From assembly GCA_019090565.1 (NCBI GenBank), contig JAHRVS010000090.1, positions 1-5,552 of the forward strand: a stretch of 5,552 nucleotides of DNA. The letters are read 5' to 3'. The stretch comes from Gammaproteobacteria bacterium (lineage in GTDB: Bacteria > Pseudomonadota > Gammaproteobacteria > Pseudomonadales > UBA3067). A program made the position numbers and the translations under genes. The notes beneath the pieces are model-generated. The model was not told where the DNA came from and did not search any database. It saw only the letters and a list, made by a program, of their open reading frames with translations. How positions within the stretch are numbered: position 1 is the first letter of the stretch; the number at the start of each line of letters is the position of its first letter. Shown one piece after another: positions 1 through 4,623 of the stretch.

Positions 1-69
1 AAGCACTCGGCAAATAATTATTCGAGTCCAGCTGAGTATGAGAAATATTATTACGAAGAGTGCGCCTAA
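1..69 (+). pseudogene. IS3-family transposase (OrfB), C-terminal end only
   Basis: Frame 1 is open from the window edge and ends at a TAA at 67-69. Its 22 residues begin KHSANNYSSPAEYEKYYY. The pattern R/K-H-S-x5-SP-x-E-[FY]-E is the usual extreme C-terminus of IS3-family DDE transposases, just after the catalytic core. The rest of the element lies left of the window, so it cannot be judged whether the copy is intact. It is labelled pseudogene only because it is partial here; it could be the end of a complete IS. The IS terminus follows directly. Confidence 0.6.
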
Positions 70-99
70 TCCGGTGTCTACTTTTTGTGGGAAACACCA
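70..99 (+). mobile_element. Right end of an IS3-family element
   Basis: Immediately after the transposase stop comes a short non-coding stretch ending GGGAAACACCA. Read on the minus strand it starts TGGTGTTTCCC, consistent with IS3-family termini, which begin with TG. It lines up loosely with the other IS end in this window (TGAACCTCCCCC at 3189), sharing the TG and the CCC block. The exact boundary could be 96 or 99. GGTGT (73-77) and ACACC (94-98) also form a small inverted repeat. The GTTATGC start expected for the following cassette, from its end GCATAAC, is missing, so this insertion or a linked deletion has removed that cassette's left border. Confidence 0.5.
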
Positions 100-138
100 G
101 CGAAATTAATGTTGAGTGTTTGTAAATAATGGATCTAC

Positions 139-143
139 AAGGA
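139..143 (+). promoter_or_regulatory. Ribosome binding site deciding the start of the NTF2-like gene
   Basis: AAGGA lies six bases before the ATG at 150. The earlier in-frame ATG at 129 has no purine-rich element at a useful distance, so 150 is the better start. Confidence 0.6.
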
Positions 144-149
144 AGAAAA

Positions 150-566
150 ATGCTTAAGGAAATACCAGCAAGAGTTTATGAAGGAATATCCTTTTCAGAA
201 GGTAGTAAGCCAGATATTGGCTTATTGAACTCATGTTTTATTGAACAAGGTTTGTTTATAAATAACAAAGGTGATTCACCTATTATTAAATCTGTTCCAG
301 ATTATATCTCAATGATTATTTCAAATATTGATAACGGAAATATCGTTTCAATAAAAGAGCGGGAGCTATCAAATACAGCCGAAGTATTTGGTCGTGTTGC
401 TCAAGTAAGCTCGGAATATGAGCTTACTTTTGTAGGCAAAAATGGATCGCAAACTCGGTATGGTGTTAATCTATTTCAAATGATTAAAAATGGCGGTACA
501 TGGTTAATTAGCTCAATGTGCTGGGACGATAAAGATGATCGCTCTTTGCTCCAGAAAAGCGCATAA
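150..566 (+). CDS. NTF2/SnoaL-like domain protein (cassette 1)
   Basis: A 138-aa soluble protein with no signal peptide or membrane segment. It resembles small stand-alone NTF2-like (SnoaL/DUF4440-type) proteins: an N-terminal helix (ARVYEGISF), the F-I-x-x-G-L-F-I-N-N segment, a helix VPDYISMIISNI, a strand pair ERELSNTAEVFGRVAQVSS, and a closing strand GGTWLISSMCWDD. NTF2-fold proteins form a cone-shaped pocket used by diverse enzymes or binding proteins; nothing here identifies the ligand. ATG 150 is preferred over ATG 129 because of the AAGGA element. The TAA stop lies inside the R'' box of its own attC (561-567), so the coding region fills the cassette. The cassette's left border is lost next to the IS3 end, so its original upstream signals may also be gone. 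The family call rests on fold-level similarity. Confidence 0.75.
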   Translation: MLKEIPARVYEGISFSEGSKPDIGLLNSCFIEQGLFINNKGDSPIIKSVPDYISMIISNIDNGNIVSIKERELSNTAEVFGRVAQVSSEYELTFVGKNGSQTRYGVNLFQMIKNGGTWLISSMCWDDKDDRSLLQKSA

Positions 567-634
567 CCAGGCCAGCCAGCCTCTTTACCACAAAAAGCAC
601 ACAAGCTTGTCCGCGGCTGAACGCGACGTTATAT
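561..634 (+). other. attC site 1 (after the NTF2-like gene)
   Basis: R'' is GCATAAC at 561-567 and R' is GTTATAT at 628-634, giving 74 bp between box ends. CAGCC near the left end pairs with GGCTG near the right end as inner L boxes, and ACAAGCTTGT (601-610) is a palindrome in the central region. The R' belongs to the next cassette, whose end (GCATATAAC, 916-924) is its exact reverse complement over nine bases. The left box contains the stop codon of the preceding gene. Confidence 0.85.
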
Positions 635-640
635 GCAAAT

Positions 641-913
641 ATGAATCAAGCAAGAAAACCCATCGGCATCATGACTCAGCGGGAGTTAAAGAGTGCGCTA
701 ACTAGAGCCATAATTCTGGAGCATCAAAACGCGAAAACTCCGGGAGTAATGAGTTGGGGCTGGGATAAACCTCCACCAATGTATGTGGCTCGAGTAAATC
801 GTAAAAGGCTAGCAAAGCTCTATTCCCAAAAATATGCTCCGGTTAGCGACTTACTTTTTAAAAGAAACCTGCCATCGGGTAAAGATTGGCCTGGTACTAA
901 GGAATTACTGTGA
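641..913 (+). CDS. Hypothetical protein, 90 aa (cassette 2)
   Basis: I do not recognise this protein. It is a 90-aa basic, soluble sequence with no signal peptide or membrane segment. The N-terminal part (MTQRELKSALTRAIILEHQ, from residue 11) looks helical. A Trp/Pro-rich middle (MSWGWDKPPP) follows, then a basic stretch VNRKRLAKLYSQKY. The ATG at 641 lies only 12 bases into the cassette and has no Shine-Dalgarno element, so translation may depend on an upstream message or on a weak or leaderless mode. The ATG at residue 11 (671) is an alternative but also lacks a good ribosome site. The TGA stop is four bases before the attC. Because both ends of the cassette fit tightly around it, I think it is the real cargo gene. 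Confidence 0.6.
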   Translation: MNQARKPIGIMTQRELKSALTRAIILEHQNAKTPGVMSWGWDKPPPMYVARVNRKRLAKLYSQKYAPVSDLLFKRNLPSGKDWPGTKELL

Positions 914-917
914 AAGC

Positions 918-981
918 ATATAACAAGCATTTCAAAGCGGACGCGTAAAAATCCGCGCGCCTTTTAAACTAGGCGTTAAGC
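918..981 (+). other. attC site 2 (after the 90-aa gene)
   Basis: R'' is ATATAAC (918-924) and R' is GTTAAGC (975-981), 64 bp in all. The central part contains a GCGGA/TCCGC inverted repeat around an A-rich loop (about 937-956). The R'' box and its two left-hand bases match the start of the same cassette (GTTATATGC at 628) exactly in reverse complement. Confidence 0.85.
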
Positions 982-1007
982 TCAAATGTACAGTAAGGAA
1001 TAGTGAA

Positions 1008-1514
1008 ATGAAAATCATAAAATACATCTCAGCAATACTTTTATTAGTATCGAATCAGGCTTTTTCAGAAAGCACATATATCACAATCCCCGGCGAGGGT
1101 TGGAGCTTGAGCTTAGACACTCCCCCCATGACAGCTACGAAAAGTCAGGCTGAAGGCCGTTTGCTTAGGTATACCGGTTCAAGCATTACAACCGGGGTTA
1201 CTTTAAGTGTAAATACCGAAATCGAAGCTACCGGTAGTCATAAAGAATGTTTCGATTTTTACTGGGGTAAGGCACAGAAAAATCCAATGCTGATGAAAGA
1301 AACTATTAATACCTTTAAAAATAGTAAAGCAATTTATGCCACACACTATTCAGAGGGAGAGTATAGAGGCCAGCCTTTTAAAACAGCAAATGGCCATGCT
1401 TTTTTTGTAAATAATGGTGTTTGTATAGATCTTCATGTATCACACTGGCCGCGAGAAAAAAAAAGTGACAAAATCGTAAAAGATATTCTCATGTCTTTAA
1501 AGATTACCAAATAA
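1008..1514 (+). CDS. Secreted protein of unknown function (cassette 3)
   Basis: A 168-aa protein with a clear N-terminal signal peptide: MKIIK, then a hydrophobic core ISAILLLVS, with likely signal peptidase I cleavage after S20 (A-F-S before E21). The mature part, about 148 residues, is probably periplasmic. Features include an early strand segment GEGWSLSLDTPP (29-40), an SHKECFDFYWGKA segment (77-89) and a late NNGVCIDLHVSHWP segment (135-148). The two remaining cysteines, C81 and C139, could form a disulfide. I recall similar small exported proteins with the HKEC..FYW and W/V-D-h-H-h-S pattern in other proteobacteria, but know no assigned function. AAGGAA at 995-1000 is seven bases before the ATG. 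The stop is two bases before the attC. Confidence 0.8.
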   Translation: MKIIKYISAILLLVSNQAFSESTYITIPGEGWSLSLDTPPMTATKSQAEGRLLRYTGSSITTGVTLSVNTEIEATGSHKECFDFYWGKAQKNPMLMKETINTFKNSKAIYATHYSEGEYRGQPFKTANGHAFFVNNGVCIDLHVSHWPREKKSDKIVKDILMSLKITK

Positions 1515-1516
1515 AA

Positions 1517-1599
1517 TCCTAACAAGTTGCTTAATGAACGCCTACGGTTGGATCTCTTTACGCTCGACTTTAGTCGGCCCATTAGCAATGACGTTATTG
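1517..1599 (+). other. attC site 3 (after the secreted-protein gene)
   Basis: R'' is TCCTAAC (1517-1523, first base off consensus) and R' is GTTATTG (1593-1599), 83 bp in all. TTGCTTAATG (1527-1536) pairs with CATTAGCAA (1580-1588) with one unpaired T, the bulged L-box stem typical of attC. R'' matches the cassette's own start (GTTAAGC at 975) at only five of seven positions, so one of the boxes has drifted. Confidence 0.8.
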
Positions 1600-1626
1600 A
1601 TTAAAATAAGTTAAGGAGCATCTATA

Positions 1627-2334
1627 ATGCACGTAGGTATGATCGGTGGAATTGGCCCAGCTGCGACGGAGTTCTATTATCGCAATCTTATTAAGGCATA
1701 TAAGGCTGCGAACAAGAAATTGGAGCTAACTATTGTTCACGCCGAAGCGAGTGATGTAATTAACAATATTGCCTCAAAAGCATCAGGCAGCCAGGCCAGA
1801 CTATTTCTTAACATGGCTCAAAGATTAGAGAAAGCGGGTGCTGACGTAATAGTAATATCGTCAATAGCTGGTCATTTTTGTGTTTCGGAATTTGAGGCAC
1901 TATCTCCACTTCCTGTAATAAACATAATAGATGCTCTTGAATCTGAGTTTACTAAAAAAGGGTTGAAAAAAGTTGGCTTGCTTGGCCATGGAGTTTCCAT
2001 GGGGTCAAGGTTGTTTGGTGGAATTTCGTCTACTGAAATCGTGGTGCCTCTTGGAGACGAGTTTGATTCTGTAAGCGATGAATATATACAAATGGCTACC
2101 ACGGGAAAGGTATGTCGCCGCCAGCGAGAATTATTTTTCTTGGCGGGTAAAAATATGTGTGATAAGCAAGGTGCCGAGCTTATCGTTTTAGCCGGTACTG
2201 ATCTGTGTCTTGCTTTCGATGGAGAAGAGTGTGGGTTTTCTGTCATGGACAGTGCTCTAGTTCATATAAATGCCATATGTAATATGGAAGCTAAGCCTAG
2301 CACTAACAAAGCAACGCACGCGACGAGCGCGTGA
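1627..2334 (+). CDS. Aspartate/glutamate racemase-family protein without the catalytic cysteines (cassette 4)
   Basis: A 235-aa protein of the Asp/Glu/hydantoin racemase superfamily, which normally interconverts L- and D-amino acids with a pair of cysteines, one in each of two similar lobes. Landmarks are the N-terminal IGGIGPAATEFYY loop (6-18), EKAGADVIVISSIAGH (68-83), the second-lobe start KKVGLLGHGVSMGSRLF (114-130), and AELIVLAGTDL (183-193). The usual first site [ACT]-C-N-T-x-H reads S-S-I-A-G-H, with Ser79 at the cysteine position and His83 kept. The second site, usually G-C-T-E, reads A-G-T-D, with Gly190 at the cysteine position. A known subgroup of the family carries similar Ser/Gly replacements, so this is probably not random decay, but two-base racemisation is doubtful. 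AAGGAG (1613-1618) sits eight bases before the ATG. The fold ends near residue 220; the last ten or so residues are encoded by attC DNA. Confidence 0.85.
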   Translation: MHVGMIGGIGPAATEFYYRNLIKAYKAANKKLELTIVHAEASDVINNIASKASGSQARLFLNMAQRLEKAGADVIVISSIAGHFCVSEFEALSPLPVINIIDALESEFTKKGLKKVGLLGHGVSMGSRLFGGISSTEIVVPLGDEFDSVSDEYIQMATTGKVCRRQRELFFLAGKNMCDKQGAELIVLAGTDLCLAFDGEECGFSVMDSALVHINAICNMEAKPSTNKATHATSA

Positions 2335-2348
2335 TTGCGACGTTAGGT
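2301..2348 (+). other. attC site 4, unusually short (48 bp)
   Basis: R'' is CACTAAC (2301-2307) and R' is GTTAGGT (2342-2348). GCAA (2311-2314) pairs with TTGC (2335-2338), and CACGCG (2317-2322) pairs with CGCGTG (2328-2333), leaving CG unpaired on the left, one A on the right, and a five-base loop. This is a compact attC-like hairpin with bulged bases, and three-base spacers separate it from each core box. R'' matches its cassette start (GTTATTG at 1593) at six of seven positions. The 48-bp span is below the roughly 55-60 bp I would expect for the smallest attC sites. It overlaps the 3' end of the racemase-family gene. Confidence 0.75.
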
Positions 2349-2368
2349 GAGCCATGTAGCACAACGTT

Positions 2369-2372
2369 GGAG
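2369..2372 (+). promoter_or_regulatory. Ribosome binding site deciding a GTG start for the VIT-family gene
   Basis: GGAG nine bases before the GTG at 2382. The frame is open further left to a GTG at 2331, but that codon lies inside the preceding attC, and the added 17 residues would be encoded across a cassette junction. Confidence 0.6.
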
Positions 2373-2381
2373 ACGGCCCAG

Positions 2382-3143
2382 GTGAAAAGCGTAAATAAAG
2401 AGGAACTTATTAGAGAGCACCACCCTGAGATGATTCGAAAGCGATTATCCCTGGGCCCCAAGAGACAAAATATTTCTGACGCTGTATTGGGCGGTATTGA
2501 TGGGTGTATAACTACATTTGCCGTAGTTTCTGGATCTGTTGGCGCCGGTTTTCCATCTTCTGTCGCGGTGATTCTCGGCTTCGCAAACCTCTTTGCTGAT
2601 GGCTTTAGCATGGCTATCAGTAACTATGAATCCAGTAAAGCAGAAAAGGAATATTTTGAAAGTATCAAAAAATCGGAAGAGCGACACATTGAAGAAGTTC
2701 CCGAAGGTGAGCGAGAAGAAATAAGGCAAATATTTAAAGCCAAAGGTTTTGAAGGAGAGCTACTTGAAAAAGTCGTAGACACAATAACCGCCGACAAAGG
2801 AATATGGCTTGAAATAATGCTTGTGGAGGAGCACGGCCTTAGCAAAACCACACAAAATCCCTCGATATCTGCCGGAGTGACTTTCCTGGCATTCGTTACA
2901 GTTGGTGCAATACCGTTGATGCCTTATATCGTGTCATCGCTGGAGATGAATCAACAATTTTTAATTAGTGCCTTTCTTGCTGGCACAATGTTCTTTTTAA
3001 TCGGTATGCTTAAAAGCCTTGCGCTGGCAAAGCCTGTTTTTCTATCTGGAATACGTACACTACTGACAGGAGGGGCGGCAGCATCACTCGCATATTTCAC
3101 TGCTTATTTTTTACGAGAGATCTTTAACATTGCCGCTGGTTAA
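2382..3143 (+). CDS. VIT1/CCC1-family Fe2+/Mn2+ transporter (cassette 5)
   Basis: A 253-aa membrane protein of the VIT1/CCC1 family, which exports or sequesters ferrous iron and manganese by proton exchange. After a short N-terminus with E-x-H-H-P-E, TM1 starts at DAVLGGIDGCITTFAVVSG (about 33-51) and TM2 is FPSSVAVILGFANLFADGFS (57-76). A charged cytoplasmic segment follows (82-161). It contains EERH (99-102), EEVPEGEREE (104-113) and MLVEEHG (146-152), the Glu/Met pattern of the metal-binding domain between TM2 and TM3 in this family. TM3-TM5 lie at about 164-186, 192-213 and 224-248. Length and segment order match bacterial members. The GTG start is chosen from the GGAG site; the homology region begins a few residues later, which agrees. 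Excess-metal detoxification is plausible cargo for an integron, but the substrate is inferred from the family. Confidence 0.88.
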   Translation: MKSVNKEELIREHHPEMIRKRLSLGPKRQNISDAVLGGIDGCITTFAVVSGSVGAGFPSSVAVILGFANLFADGFSMAISNYESSKAEKEYFESIKKSEERHIEEVPEGEREEIRQIFKAKGFEGELLEKVVDTITADKGIWLEIMLVEEHGLSKTTQNPSISAGVTFLAFVTVGAIPLMPYIVSSLEMNQQFLISAFLAGTMFFLIGMLKSLALAKPVFLSGIRTLLTGGAAASLAYFTAYFLREIFNIAAG

Positions 3144-3161
3144 GGTCGCATTCAATGAGCC

Positions 3162-3188
3162 ACCTAACAAGCGCATGCAGTCGGATGA
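3162..3188 (+). other. Left half of attC site 5 (interrupted)
   Basis: R'' is ACCTAAC (3162-3168). With the preceding C it is the exact reverse complement of the VIT cassette's own start, GTTAGGTG (2342-2349), so this is the genuine end of that cassette. The next bases (AAGCGCATGCAGTCGG) look like an L'' arm, but the site then runs into an IS3-type terminus at 3189 instead of completing its hairpin. Confidence 0.7.
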
Positions 3189-3412
3189 TGAACCTCCCCC
3201 GCTTTAACGGACACAAAATCCTAACTAAGGAAAATGTGTCCTATGCCAAAGTACAACAAACCTCGCCGTACCTGGAAATACTCTCTGGAATTTAAAGCTG
3301 CTGCTGTTGAGATGTCCTATCTTGATGGTATAACAAGCAACGATGTTGCTGAAAAGCTTGATATTCATGTTTATATGCTTCCTCGTTGGCGTAAAGAATA
3401 TCGAGCGGACCT
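3189..3412 (+). mobile_element. Truncated IS3-family element (left end and start of orfA)
   Basis: The left terminus starts TGAACCTCCCCCGC, close to the TGAACC-plus-C-run ends common in IS3-family elements. A short leader and an orfA start follow. Similarity to OrfA stops around 3402-3410, and no orfB or right terminus is present before attC sequence resumes. The fragment sits inside the attC of the VIT cassette. TGA occurs just before the left end (3186-3188) and again at 3412-3414; this could be a three-base target duplication but is too short to weigh much. Confidence 0.65.
3243..3412 (+). pseudogene. IS3-family OrfA (HTH, transposase_8-like), truncated
   Basis: From ATG 3243 the frame gives MPKYNKPRRTWKYSLEF, then KAAAVEMSYLDGITSNDVAE and KLDIHVYMLPRWRKEYR. 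This is the N-terminal helix-turn-helix half of an IS3-family OrfA, the DNA-binding partner of the transposase; a full OrfA is about 90-110 aa with a following leucine zipper. The zipper, frameshift signal and orfB are absent. ATG 3243 is preferred to ATG 3234 because AAGGA (3227-3231) is 11 bases from the former but only two from the latter. The frame stays open to 3506 through attC DNA, so the residues after about 55 are not transposase sequence. Confidence 0.75.
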
Positions 3413-3488
3413 GATTTGTGCATGGCCTACGGCCATTTTTGCACAAAAATTCACTACAACCAAAACGCGGCTGACAAAGGCGTTAAAT
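3413..3488 (+). other. Right half of attC site 5
   Basis: R' is GTTAAAT (3482-3488), the exact reverse complement of the end of the next cassette (ATTTAAC, 4442-4448). The left part is a strong inverted repeat: TTTGTGC plus ATGGCC (3415-3427), a TAC loop, then GGCCAT (3431-3436), four bulged T and GCACAAA (3441-3447). This suits the central stem of a long attC with extrahelical bases. GCGGCTGAC before the core could pair imperfectly with GCAGTCGG in the left half at 3178, so the two halves were probably one site of about 100 bp before the IS3 fragment arrived. Confidence 0.65.
3422..3440 (+). terminator. Possible Rho-independent terminator within attC site 5
   Basis: ATGGCC (3422-3427), a three-base TAC loop, GGCCAT (3431-3436) and TTTT (3437-3440), with a fifth T at the end of the stem, form a short stem followed by a T run. 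It may simply be the tip of the attC hairpin, but in RNA it could lower read-through into the AEC gene. Confidence 0.35.
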
Positions 3489-3508
3489 TTAAGGAATGCA
3501 CAGTAAGC

Positions 3509-4447
3509 ATGGATGTTATTGAAACAATTTTTCCCATTTTGGCTATAGCCCTGGTGGGTTATGGAGTAGCAAATCGAGGTTACCTTAAGCAGCAGGAATG
3601 CGACGCAATTTCCAAGTTTGTTTTTTCTTATCTAATACCCTCGCTCCTTTTTATCGCAACAGCAAAAGTTAAAATTCCTGATAACATGGAATGGACATTT
3701 CTTTTTTCCTATTACTTTTCTGTATTGGTGGTCTACCTTATTGGCGCGTGCCTTGGAAGGGCTATTTTTAAATATAACCCGTCTGAGCAAAGTGTTTTCG
3801 GCATGGGGTCCGCATATTCCAATGCTACCATTATAGGCATCCCGGTCTGTAGTTTAGCACTTGGTGAGGAATCTCTTTTGCCCTTGTTTATCATTATCTC
3901 AGTCCATAATCTTGCCCTTTTTACTATAGGTACAATAATCGCAGAAAGAGGGTCTTTGACACTTTCAAACGGTTTAAATGACTTAGTATTGTTGCTAAAA
4001 CAACTTGTGACGAACCCTATCACAGGCAGCTTAATTGCCGGAGGAATCATTAATTATAGCAATATTCCGATATACGCTCCGTTAGAGGAGTCACTGTCGC
4101 TTATAGCAGATGCCGCAATACCTTCTGCTTTGTTTGTACTTGGTGCATCGCTTTATCGCTATCAGATAAAAGGACATGTGGGCTCAGCATTTTTGATGGT
4201 TACTTTGAAAATACTGTTCTTACCTCTACTTGTTTGGCTTTTGTTATTTCAGGTGTTTACTATAGACCCGTTGTGGGCTTCTACTGCATTAGTTGTTTCC
4301 GCTATGCCAGTTGGTATCAGTGCGTATATTTTTTCAAAAAAATACCAGGCCTGTGAGGCTCCAGTAGCCGCAGCTATCGTTATATCCACACTAGGGAGTG
4401 CATTAAGTTTGAGTATAGTATTGTCTTATGTGAGCAAAGTTATTTAA
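3509..4447 (+). CDS. Auxin efflux carrier (AEC)-family permease (cassette 6)
   Basis: A 312-aa inner-membrane protein, the usual length for bacterial AEC (TC 2.A.69) permeases, which have about ten transmembrane helices in two inverted halves. Recognisable landmarks are FPILAIALVGYGVANRGYL near the N-terminus, YSNATIIGIPV at about 107-117 (the family's N-x-x-h-x-G-x-P crossover), NPITGSLIAGGIIN before the second half, AAIPSALFVLGASLYRY, and AMPVGISAYIFSKKY near the end. Bacterial members carry malonate, malate or other organic acids and some peptides; the substrate here is unknown. An upstream ATG at 3416 is in frame, but it would be translated from IS-attC junction DNA, whereas ATG 3509 matches the family start. 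AAGGAA (3491-3496) is rather distant, 12 bases. The TAA stop overlaps R'' of its attC. Confidence 0.85.
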   Translation: MDVIETIFPILAIALVGYGVANRGYLKQQECDAISKFVFSYLIPSLLFIATAKVKIPDNMEWTFLFSYYFSVLVVYLIGACLGRAIFKYNPSEQSVFGMGSAYSNATIIGIPVCSLALGEESLLPLFIIISVHNLALFTIGTIIAERGSLTLSNGLNDLVLLLKQLVTNPITGSLIAGGIINYSNIPIYAPLEESLSLIADAAIPSALFVLGASLYRYQIKGHVGSAFLMVTLKILFLPLLVWLLLFQVFTIDPLWASTALVVSAMPVGISAYIFSKKYQACEAPVAAAIVISTLGSALSLSIVLSYVSKVI

Positions 4448-4552
4448 CAAGTGAAAATCACAAAATGTTATTGATTTATTTGTGATTGACTAGGACGCCT
4501 GACTGAATATGGCATGATTCTTTATTGATATATGGATTGACTAACGTTAATA
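4442..4552 (+). other. attC site 6, carrying a small insertion
   Basis: R'' is ATTTAAC (4442-4448) and R' is GTTAATA (4546-4552). AATCACAAA (4456-4464) pairs with TTTGTGATT (4479-4487), and AGT (4450-4452) pairs with ACT (4489-4491) around unpaired bases, a good attC stem. The right core box, however, is displaced. GATTGACTA occurs at 4484-4492 and again at 4535-4543, and deleting 4493-4543 restores a 60-bp attC with L and R boxes in normal register. R'' matches the start of its own cassette (3482) perfectly. Confidence 0.8.
4484..4543 (+). repeat. 9-bp direct repeats bounding an insertion in attC site 6
   Basis: GATTGACTA at 4484-4492 and 4535-4543 flank 42 bp of unrelated sequence. The second copy runs straight into the normal attC end (ACGTTAATA), and the first copy completes the normal attC stem. 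This is what a 9-bp target-site duplication, or a short duplication with added sequence, would leave. The 42-bp insert has no inverted ends of its own. Confidence 0.7.
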
Positions 4553-4623
4553 AGACCAAGTTTTGAAAGTATAACTCTTTGTTTTAGGCGAATTTGAAGG
4601 GTAGTTTGTCGTGTTCAGTCAGG
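4498..4623. repeat. Inverted repeat CCTGACTGAA spanning the attC 6 insert and the next leader
   Basis: CCTGACTGAA (4498-4507) is exactly complementary to TTCAGTCAGG (4614-4623). In RNA the pairing could extend to 17 bp (4498-4514 with 4607-4623) with three G-U pairs. One arm lies in the 42-bp insert and the other 62 bp past the attC core. A second, overlapping hairpin, GTAGTTT (4601-4607) with AAACTAC (4626-4632), would compete with it. Confidence 0.55.

Noticed and set aside
111..117. GTTGAGT as an attC R' core for cassette 1
   Set aside because: It fits the loose consensus, but the cassette's end (GCATAAC) predicts GTTATGC, and there is no attC hairpin to its left, only an IS end.
1872..2246. 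Minus-strand open frame opposite the racemase-family gene
   Set aside because: Shadow of the + strand coding frame, with no ribosome site or recognisable protein features; the same holds for minus-strand frames over the VIT, AEC and cupin genes.
2331..2381. GTG at 2331 as the start of the VIT-family gene
   Set aside because: It lies within the previous attC; GTG 2382 has a GGAG site and agrees with the start of family similarity.
3413..3506. Continuation of the OrfA frame through attC DNA as a possible fusion protein
   Set aside because: Similarity to OrfA stops near 3410; the remaining residues are attC DNA read in frame and show no domain.
3416..3508. Upstream in-frame ATG that would extend the AEC permease by 31 residues
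   Set aside because: The extension is encoded by attC and cassette-junction DNA, and the family N-terminus begins at ATG 3509.
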